Part shown: positions 57,770 to 64,000 of the stretch, piece after piece
How the letters are laid out: the number at the start of each line of letters is the position of its first letter
Numbering within the stretch: position 1 is the first letter of the stretch
Assembly: GCF_003955715.1 (NCBI RefSeq)
Contig: NZ_CP034463.1
Location: 8,122,001 to 8,186,000 of the forward strand
Source: Streptomyces aquilus
GTDB taxonomy: Bacteria; Actinomycetota; Actinomycetes; Streptomycetales; Streptomycetaceae
Reading direction: 5' to 3'
Length of the DNA stretch: 64,000 nucleotides
The notes under the pieces: model-generated
What the model was told of the DNA's origin: nothing
The model's input: only the letters and a program-made list of their open reading frames with translations
Database searches by the model: none
Position numbers and translations under genes: made by a program

Positions 57770-60649
57770 GTGCCGCAGCACGCCTATGACTTGCACGCAC
57801 TGATCTACGAGGTCCAGCAGAGCGCGCGCCAGGGGCTGAACGACGCCCAGGACATGGTCCGGCTCACCTCCCTGGTGCTCGACCATCTGGGCTGCGCCTC
57901 GGGCCGCGAGGCGTACGACATGCTGTACGAGGACTGGAAGGCGCTGCCCCGGGGCACCACGATGTCCGGTCTGCGCGCGGGGCAGATCATCAGCATCCTT
58001 CCCCACCTGATGTTCGACCGGCCGGTCGCCGACGCGGGGCGGCACCGGGAACTCCTGGACGAGGCACGGAAGTACGGGCCGCAGGAACAGGCCTGGCAGG
58101 CCGGCGTCCTGGGGGCGAGCGGCATGCAGGCGATGCAGCACCTGGGCGATCCCGCGGAGTTGGAGGCGTCGCTGGCCCGTCTGGAGGCGTCCCGCGACAT
58201 GCTGCCGCCCGGCAGCCCCCAGCGGGACGCGGTCGAGGTGTCCCATGCCGCAGCCCGTATCCACCTGGCCCAACTCGGCGGCGGCGAGGACGACTTCGAC
58301 TCCGCCGTCGAGGACCTGGCCCGGCTCGCCGACTCCCCGGCCTTAGGCGAACAGCAGCGCGTGGTCCTGGCCGTGCAGCTGGCCGGATACCGCGCCCACC
58401 AGGCCACCCGGCGCGAGGACGAGGACGAACTCGCCCTGCGAATCAGGGAGATGGAGTCCACCCTGGCGCAACTGTCGCCGAACCAGATGGACCGGCCCAA
58501 CCTGGAGGCCTACCTCGACGCCGCCCGCGGCAACCTGCTGGTCCTCCGTGCCCGCCGTACCGGCGAAGACCTCACCGCGGCGGACTTCCCGCCCGCGACT
58601 CCCCTGGACGAGGTGCGACGGCAACTCGGACCGGTCCCGGAGAACACGCGGATCGACCGGCTCGGCGACGTCGGTCTCACCCGTGCGACGCGCGCCATGC
58701 TCGCCGGCGACCACCGGGGCACCGTCGAGGCGCTCGCCCTGGTCGAGGAGGCCATGGACCTGCTGGAGCCCGACGACGAACGGTGGCTGCGCAACGCCGG
58801 CACCCTCGGCATGGCCCACTGCATGCTCGCCATGAACGCCATCGCCCCCCGCGCCGACTGCCCCCACCTCCTGGACCAGGGCATCTCCTGGCTGCGGCAC
58901 ACCCACAAGCTGACCGGCGGACCGGATCACCCGATCTGGGGGAACACCGGGATGGCGCTCGCCATGGCGTACCGGGTGCGCGGCGACTACCTGCATCCAC
59001 GCGACCGCCACGCCAAGCGCCGCAACCACGAGGAGTCCCGGCGCGTCGGCCTCGACGCGCTGCGGTCCGCGGCCTGGCAGGGCATCCTCCAGTCCGGTAC
59101 CGCCCACGCCGCCCAGACCGCCCGGCGGGCCGGCGAGAACGCGCTCGACGTGGCCCGCTGGTGCATCGCCGACGGCGCCCACGCCGACGCCGTCCGCGCC
59201 CTCGACGCCGGACGCGGACTCGCCCTGCATGCCGCGACGGTGGCGACCACCGTGCCCGACCTGCTGGCCGCCGCGGGGCAGCCGGAACTCGCCGACGAAT
59301 GGCGCCGTGCCGGGGCCGTGGTCGCACCCCAGCCGGAGGCCGGGCTGACCCTCGCGGGGCAGCTGCCCGTCTCCGGCCCGTCCAGCCGGTTACGCCGCCG
59401 GGTCCTTAAGGTGCTCTCCGCGTCCCCGCTGCGGCAGCGGCTGCTGGACGCGCCCTCCCCCGAGGAGATCGGCGCGGCCCTGCGCGCCATGGGGGCGACC
59501 GCTCTCGTCTACCTCGTCCCCGGCAGCGCGGAGGACGTGAGCCTGACGGACCGGGTGGTCTTCGGCCGGTACGCCGACGAAGGTCAGGCGCTCATCGTCT
59601 CGGCCGACGGCAGCACCCGGGCCCTGCCCTTGCCCCGACTCCTCGTCGAGGCACCGGAGTTGGCCTCCTACCGTGCCACCGGCACCCCCGGCCGCGACGC
59701 CGGCGGCCCGCCCACCGACCCCACCCCCACCCTCACCCCGCCGCCCCGCCCGGAGGTGAGCCGGGCCGCCCTGGAACGGCTCTGCGACTGGGCCGGTACG
59801 GCGGTGATGGAACCGCTCCTCAAGCACCTCCCGCGCGGCTACGGCCGGGTCCCCTCCGTCGTGCTGGTGCCCATGGCGGAACTCGGCGCCGTGCCCTGGC
59901 ACGCGGCCCGGATGCCCGGGAGGCACGGCCGTCGCGCCTGTCACGAGGCGGACATCTCCTATCTGCCCTCGGCCCGGCTGCTGTGCGAGGTGGCCGCCCG
60001 GCCCGCCACCCGGGTCAGGCAGGCCCTCGTCGTCGGCAACCCCACCCGCGACCTGCACCACGCGGGCGAGGAGGCCGAGGCCATCCACCGCGCCTTCCAC
60101 CCGAAGGGCGAACTGCTGGGCCCCGGCCGGGCCACGCCTGCCGCCGTCACCGACTGGCTGCGCGGGCAGCGCGGCGGACTGCTGCATCTCGCCTGCCACG
60201 GCGTGGTGCGCCAGGGCGAGCGGCACAGCGCCTATCTCGCCCTGTCCGGCGGCGAGTTGGCGGCCGAGGAACTCACCGAGGGCAGCAGCCGCTTCCGGGA
60301 GCTGGAGCTGGTCGTCCTCGCCGCGTGCCGCACCAACGTGTCGGGGCGCGGCTACGACGAGGCGTACAGCCTGTCCACCGCGTTCCTCGTGGCCGGTGCC
60401 CGCTCGGTGATCGGCTCGCTGTGGCCGGTGCCCGACGAGGCGACCTCCCTGCTGATGTACATGACCCACCACTTCATGAGCCGCGACGGCCTCGCGCCCG
60501 GACCCGCCCTGCGCAGCGCGCAGTTGTGGATGCTGGACGACCACCGCACGGCCCCGCCCGGCATGCCGGCCCAACTCCAGGGCCGCGTCCGCCGGATCAG
60601 CGGAGCCGACCTGACCGCCTGGGCCGGCTTCACCCACCTGGGCTGGTGA
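57770..60649 (+). CDS. CHAT-domain (caspase-HetF-associated) protease with TPR-like N-terminus
   Basis: A 959-residue protein. The first about 560 residues are helical repeats of TPR character (DAVRALDAGRGLALHAATVATTV near residue 490). A Pro-rich linker at about 645-665 leads into the CHAT protease domain. Its catalytic dyad is His810 (LLHLACHGVVRQGE) and Cys853 (VVLAACRTNVSG). The end AWAGFTHLGW is typical of the family. CHAT proteases act on partner proteins, sometimes in defence. The gene carries two in-frame TTA codons (58343-58345, Leu192; 59390-59392, Leu541), so translation should need bldA tRNA. It is convergent with a caspase gene, seven bases between stops. Confidence 0.93.
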   Translation: MPQHAYDLHALIYEVQQSARQGLNDAQDMVRLTSLVLDHLGCASGREAYDMLYEDWKALPRGTTMSGLRAGQIISILPHLMFDRPVADAGRHRELLDEARKYGPQEQAWQAGVLGASGMQAMQHLGDPAELEASLARLEASRDMLPPGSPQRDAVEVSHAAARIHLAQLGGGEDDFDSAVEDLARLADSPALGEQQRVVLAVQLAGYRAHQATRREDEDELALRIREMESTLAQLSPNQMDRPNLEAYLDAARGNLLVLRARRTGEDLTAADFPPATPLDEVRRQLGPVPENTRIDRLGDVGLTRATRAMLAGDHRGTVEALALVEEAMDLLEPDDERWLRNAGTLGMAHCMLAMNAIAPRADCPHLLDQGISWLRHTHKLTGGPDHPIWGNTGMALAMAYRVRGDYLHPRDRHAKRRNHEESRRVGLDALRSAAWQGILQSGTAHAAQTARRAGENALDVARWCIADGAHADAVRALDAGRGLALHAATVATTVPDLLAAAGQPELADEWRRAGAVVAPQPEAGLTLAGQLPVSGPSSRLRRRVLKVLSASPLRQRLLDAPSPEEIGAALRAMGATALVYLVPGSAEDVSLTDRVVFGRYADEGQALIVSADGSTRALPLPRLLVEAPELASYRATGTPGRDAGGPPTDPTPTLTPPPRPEVSRAALERLCDWAGTAVMEPLLKHLPRGYGRVPSVVLVPMAELGAVPWHAARMPGRHGRRACHEADISYLPSARLLCEVAARPATRVRQALVVGNPTRDLHHAGEEAEAIHRAFHPKGELLGPGRATPAAVTDWLRGQRGGLLHLACHGVVRQGERHSAYLALSGGELAAEELTEGSSRFRELELVVLAACRTNVSGRGYDEAYSLSTAFLVAGARSVIGSLWPVPDEATSLLMYMTHHFMSRDGLAPGPALRSAQLWMLDDHRTAPPGMPAQLQGRVRRISGADLTAWAGFTHLGW

Positions 60650-60656
60650 ACCGGGT

Positions 60657-62504
60657 TCAGGTGACCTGGGTGCGCACCACGACCTGGGCCGTTCCCCAGC
60701 GGCCCACATGGCCCGCCGGCCCGCCCGCGTCCCGCCTGTGCACCGGCGAAGTGAGCCGCAACAGGCCGCCGTCACCGCCCGCTTCGCTCTCGCGGGGCCC
60801 CGCGGCGGGGCCGGTGGGAGGCCAGGCGGGCAGCCGGAACGGGGCGAGGTTCAGCTCATTCTCGGTCACGATCACCTTCAGCCAGTCCCGCGCGAAGGCT
60901 CCCCGAAGCAACGCCCGCCCCGGCGGCAGCCGCAGCCACACCGGTTCTCCGTGCCGCGCTGAACCGGCCTTGCCGGGCGCGACGAACTCACCCTCGTACA
61001 GATGCGGCGAGCACGCGTAACCATCCGTCAGATCCAGTAATACGCACCACAGTTGACGGTGGGAGTCGTTGTGGACGCGGACCATCACCTGCGGCTCCCG
61101 GCCGTCCGGGGTGTACCCGCAGACGATCTCGCCGTCCGCGCAGTGCTCCACCCGCCCCGCGGAAGTGCCCTCGACGGTCACCCGGACCAGCGACGACAGC
61201 AGGGCGTCGGGATTGTGCAGCTCCAGGATGTGATGCCAACGGGCCAGATGTGCCAGGCAGTCGACGACCCGCTCCGCGTCCGCCCGCGTCCGCAACGGCA
61301 GATCGGGCACCGGATACCCGGCTCCGCCCGACACCCGAGCCCATCCGCCCGCCACGTCCACCCGCAAGGGCAGCCCCTCCCCGCCGTCGGCGAGCACCGG
61401 CACCGGCGCCATGGCCGCCGACAGCAGCCGTACGGCCCCGGCGTCCCCGGCGAGCGTCACGGCGGCGGGCGTGAACGCGAGCGCGGTCGGTGTCACCGGA
61501 TGCGCCAAGTGCCGGTCGCGCGGCCCGGGTTGCCAGCCGTCCGGGTCCACCAGACAGGACTCGGGCAGCACATGGCGTACGACAACCTTGCGTGACGCGA
61601 GCCCGCCCATCAGAGTGAACTCCGCGCCGGCCGCCCGCAGCCCGTGCGCCCGGCCGCAGTTGACCTCCCAGCCGGACGTCGTGTGCCGCAGCAGGAACGG
61701 CCCGGCCGAGACCGGATCCCCCGACAGGAAGCCGCCGTTCTCCGGGCCACGCAGCTGGGGATGCTGGAACGGCGTCCTCGCGCGCACCCCCTCCTCTGCC
61801 AGCGCGTGCAGCGCGCCGTACGCGGCGGCGGGCCCCAGCCGGTCGAGCGCGCCCAGCAGCGCGTGACTGAAGTAGCCGCGGTACCGTCCGTCGATGTCGT
61901 TCTCGTGCGCGCGCTCGTCCGGACGGCAGGCCGCGAGCAGCACATGCCGCGCCGCCTCGGCATCCGCGCCGCCGGCCTCACGGACCCGGGCCGGGATCCG
62001 CCACCACGGTTGCCAGTCGACTCCCCGCCCCGTCCCGCCGGGCGGCCCGAAGCCGAGGTCGCGGGTGGCGCCGCCCGCGTGGCAGCAGTCGAGGACCGCG
62101 AGGACATGGCTGCCGTGCGCCGCGATGCCGTCGAGCAGCGCGCCGAGCTCGCTGTCCTGGAGCATCGGCCGGCCGCCCGGCCCCAGACTGTCCTGGCACA
62201 CCAGCGCCTGCGCCCAGCCGGTCGCCTCGCGCGGATCGTCGGTGCGGTACTCGCTGCCGTGCCCGCTGAACCAGAACAGCGCGGTGTCGTCCCGCCCGCA
62301 CTGCCCGAGATGCCGCTCCACGGCCGCCAGCACGGCCGCCCTGGAGGCCTCCTTGTCGTGCAGGGCCTTGACCACGGGCGTCAGCGCCCCGGTCTGCCGC
62401 CGCAGCCAACGCTCCGCTTCTCTCGCGTCGTTGACGCAGCCCCGCAGCCGATGGCGTCCGGGATAGTCGTCGATGCCCACGAACAAGGCGTACACGGTGC
62501 GCAT
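60657..62504 (-). CDS. Caspase-family (peptidase C14) protein
   Basis: A 615-residue protein with an N-terminal caspase-like domain of about 270 residues. The opening RTVYALFVGIDDYPGRH is typical. The catalytic dyad is His82 (WFSGHGSEYR) and Cys141 (LDCCHAGG). The C-terminal half is beta-rich, with WLRLPPGRALLRGAFARDWLKV close to the end, resembling the DUF4384-type domains that follow bacterial caspases. It has one in-frame TTA codon (complement of 61038-61040, residue 489). The ATG at 62504 gives MRTVYALFVG; the frame runs further upstream without support. It faces the CHAT gene tail to tail. Confidence 0.92.
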   Translation of the reverse strand: MRTVYALFVGIDDYPGRHRLRGCVNDAREAERWLRRQTGALTPVVKALHDKEASRAAVLAAVERHLGQCGRDDTALFWFSGHGSEYRTDDPREATGWAQALVCQDSLGPGGRPMLQDSELGALLDGIAAHGSHVLAVLDCCHAGGATRDLGFGPPGGTGRGVDWQPWWRIPARVREAGGADAEAARHVLLAACRPDERAHENDIDGRYRGYFSHALLGALDRLGPAAAYGALHALAEEGVRARTPFQHPQLRGPENGGFLSGDPVSAGPFLLRHTTSGWEVNCGRAHGLRAAGAEFTLMGGLASRKVVVRHVLPESCLVDPDGWQPGPRDRHLAHPVTPTALAFTPAAVTLAGDAGAVRLLSAAMAPVPVLADGGEGLPLRVDVAGGWARVSGGAGYPVPDLPLRTRADAERVVDCLAHLARWHHILELHNPDALLSSLVRVTVEGTSAGRVEHCADGEIVCGYTPDGREPQVMVRVHNDSHRQLWCVLLDLTDGYACSPHLYEGEFVAPGKAGSARHGEPVWLRLPPGRALLRGAFARDWLKVIVTENELNLAPFRLPAWPPTGPAAGPRESEAGGDGGLLRLTSPVHRRDAGGPAGHVGRWGTAQVVVRTQVT

Positions 62505-62673
62505 ACGGCGATCTTGCCAGCAATGACAGGGCGCATACGGGGCGTTCACGGGGCGTGAGCGGGTCGGATCCGCGCAACCCCCTGACCCGGCGGCGCGAAG
62601 CGAGTTGACTGGAGCGCACCGCTCGGCCGCCTCGCGCGGGCGCGGCACCGCGAACACCGGAAGGAACAGCAGC

Positions 62674-63753
62674 GTGAGCTTCGGGGGACCCAACAATCCG
62701 TACCAGCCGCCGTATCAACCACCACCGACGAACCCGTACCAGCCACCACCTCCCAACCCCGGTCCGTACGGCCCGCCTCCACCACCCCCGAACACCGGGC
62801 CCTACGTCCCGCCCCAGCCGTATCCGTACCCCAACCCCTACCCGTACCCCAATCCTTTCCCGCCGTACGTCCCGCGGCCGCGCCCGGGTGGCCTGCTGGG
62901 CGGTCTGCGCGGCGCCGAATGGCCGCCCCTGCGCGACCTGTTGCGCAGCGGACGGCAGCGGATGCACGGCTGCGCATGGCTGTTCCTGTTGCTGCCGTGC
63001 ACCTGGTTCGTGGTGCCCGGCCTGATGGTGGCGTACGTGTTCGCCCGCTCGGCCCGCGTCAGGGCGCACCGCCTCTTCCCGCCGCGCGCCCACCGCCTCT
63101 ACCACGACCCGCAGGTGACACGCCTTCAGAAGGCGCGGGCCCTGAGCGCGGCCGCCATGACCCTCGCCCTGCTCGTTGCCTACGGCAAGCCGGAGGACTT
63201 CGGCGAGGTCGAGCAGCAGTACGTGATTCGGCTCATGGTCACCCCGCCGCTGCTGCTCCTGAGCGCCCCCCTGGTGATCGCGGTGGTGTACCGCTGGGCG
63301 CCGCCGCACGCCAGGCCGTACATGGGTCAGCGGGTGCGCGCCGCGGGCAAGGCCGCCCTGTGGTACGTCGGCGCGGTGACGGCGATTTCCTTGATCATCA
63401 GCATATTCGCGCTGCTCGAATGGAAGGGACTGGCCACCGACGACGTGCCCTGGCTCGTCATCCCGTTCATGGTGTCCTTGTTCTGGCTGCTGTTCTTCCT
63501 GGCGTTCGCCACCGGCCCCGCCGTGCGCAGCGGTTTCAACTCCGCCGAGGTGCACGCGGCGCTGCCCGCCCTGCTCACCTGCGTGCTGGTCTGGGAGTTC
63601 GCGATCATCAGCCTGGCCGCGGGCGGACCGCCGCCCGGACCGCCCCTCGTCTCGGTCCTGGCGTTCGTCGGCGGCCCGGCCTCGGTGTGCGCGGTGGCCT
63701 GGTGGGAGGTTCACCGGCTCCAGACCCGGCACGGAGTGCGGCTGCGCGGCTGA
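62674..63753 (+). CDS. Proline-rich polytopic membrane protein
   Basis: A 359-residue protein. The first about 80 residues are a Pro/Tyr/Asn-rich disordered tail with repeated PYQPP and PYPNP words. Six or seven hydrophobic segments follow, from WLFLLLPCTWFVVPGLMVAYVF to SVLAFVGGPASVCAVAWW. It is divergent from the caspase gene, with about 170 bp between starts. The GTG at 62674 has AAGGAA upstream. It could be a membrane target or effector of the two proteases, or unrelated. No signal peptide. Confidence 0.75.
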   Translation: MSFGGPNNPYQPPYQPPPTNPYQPPPPNPGPYGPPPPPPNTGPYVPPQPYPYPNPYPYPNPFPPYVPRPRPGGLLGGLRGAEWPPLRDLLRSGRQRMHGCAWLFLLLPCTWFVVPGLMVAYVFARSARVRAHRLFPPRAHRLYHDPQVTRLQKARALSAAAMTLALLVAYGKPEDFGEVEQQYVIRLMVTPPLLLLSAPLVIAVVYRWAPPHARPYMGQRVRAAGKAALWYVGAVTAISLIISIFALLEWKGLATDDVPWLVIPFMVSLFWLLFFLAFATGPAVRSGFNSAEVHAALPALLTCVLVWEFAIISLAAGGPPPGPPLVSVLAFVGGPASVCAVAWWEVHRLQTRHGVRLRG

Positions 63754-63798
63754 CGGCATGGCAAGTGCGCCCCTCGAAACCGTGATTACGTAAGCCCC

Positions 63799-64000
63799 AT
63801 GACCGCGATCAGACTGCTCCTCGTCGACGACGATCCGCTGGTGCGGGCCGGCCTGTCCCTGATGATCGGTGGTGCCGACGGCATCGAGATCGTCGGGGAG
63901 GCCGCCGACGGAAGCGATGTCGAGGCGCTCGTCGACCGCAGCCGCCCGGACGTCGTCCTCATGGACATCCGGATGCCGTCCATGGACGGCCTGACCGCCA
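63799..64000 (+). CDS. NarL/FixJ family response regulator (partial, cut by window end)
   Basis: The visible 67 residues are a receiver domain: IRLLLVDDDPLVRAGL gives the acidic pair, and the phospho-accepting Asp is in VVLMDIRMPSMDGLTA (residue 55 or so). The C-terminal LuxR-type HTH should follow beyond position 64000. The kinase at 56201-57451 is of the matching NarL type and strand, so they are a probable pair split by about 6.3 kb. Confidence 0.88.
   Translation, partial: MTAIRLLLVDDDPLVRAGLSLMIGGADGIEIVGEAADGSDVEALVDRSRPDVVLMDIRMPSMDGLTA

Noticed and set aside
1..64000. tRNA, rRNA or integrase-flanked genomic island
   Set aside because: No tRNA-like fold, CCA-less acceptor repeat or integrase gene was seen. 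The CHAT/caspase segment therefore cannot be called a tRNA-borne island.

Overview
The window is high-GC actinobacterial chromosome and almost certainly Streptomyces, close to the S. coelicolor lineage. Pointers are the GTG starts, divergent regulator/target pairs, the purine/glyoxylate gene set, IclR-, LAL- and HxlR-type regulators, an RNase Sa-type secreted nuclease and rare in-frame TTA codons. No tRNA, rRNA, CRISPR array or prophage was seen.

Layout. 1-9.1 kb is mixed: a cut-off alpha/beta hydrolase, an SDR with its divergent TetR, a gene-poor stretch with a degenerate IS481 transposase, a two-gene AbiEii-like nucleotidyltransferase cassette, CorA, an AlkZ-like winged-helix protein, LysR and a small tautomerase. 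9.1-19.1 kb holds a secreted trypsin, two LuxR-type regulators, a translationally coupled pair of acyl-CoA ligases, a GNAT enzyme, a repeat-rich spacer and a zinc-ribbon protein with a decayed Mrr-like nuclease fold.

19.2-31.1 kb is a purine/glyoxylate block: gcl, catalase, tartronate semialdehyde reductase, hyi, OHCU decarboxylase, HIU hydrolase, uricase, an 8-oxoguanine deaminase-like enzyme and an NCS2 permease. The pathway resumes at 45.2-51.9 kb with malate synthase, the IclR regulator allR, allantoinase and allantoicase. Together these take urate through HIU, OHCU, allantoin, allantoate and ureidoglycolate to glyoxylate, then onward by the glycerate or malate route. The catalase can remove H2O2 made by uricase. 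Their promoters share 15-bp palindromes of 6-3-6 geometry with two half-site types (TTCCGC and TCAACA).

31.1-45.3 kb is accessory: AraC/NmrA, HxlR/MFS, thioesterase, phosphatase, aminotransferase/HxlR, two secreted or membrane proteins (one vWA), a divergent pair of NIS siderophore synthetases with no obvious iron box, and a HipA-like kinase coupled to a SelW-like protein. 51.9-56.0 kb holds an SDR, an AIM24 protein, a DHFR-like reductase, an EamA exporter, an RNase Sa homologue and a small membrane protein.

The most unusual region is 56.2-64 kb. A NarL-type histidine kinase and a NarL-type response regulator (cut by the window edge) are separated by a CHAT-protease gene, a convergent caspase-family gene and a proline-rich polytopic membrane protein. 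The CHAT and caspase genes carry the only in-frame TTA (bldA-type) codons I found by eye. I infer an inserted, developmentally gated two-protease module. A second pattern is short tandem duplications lying across the stop codons of three genes.
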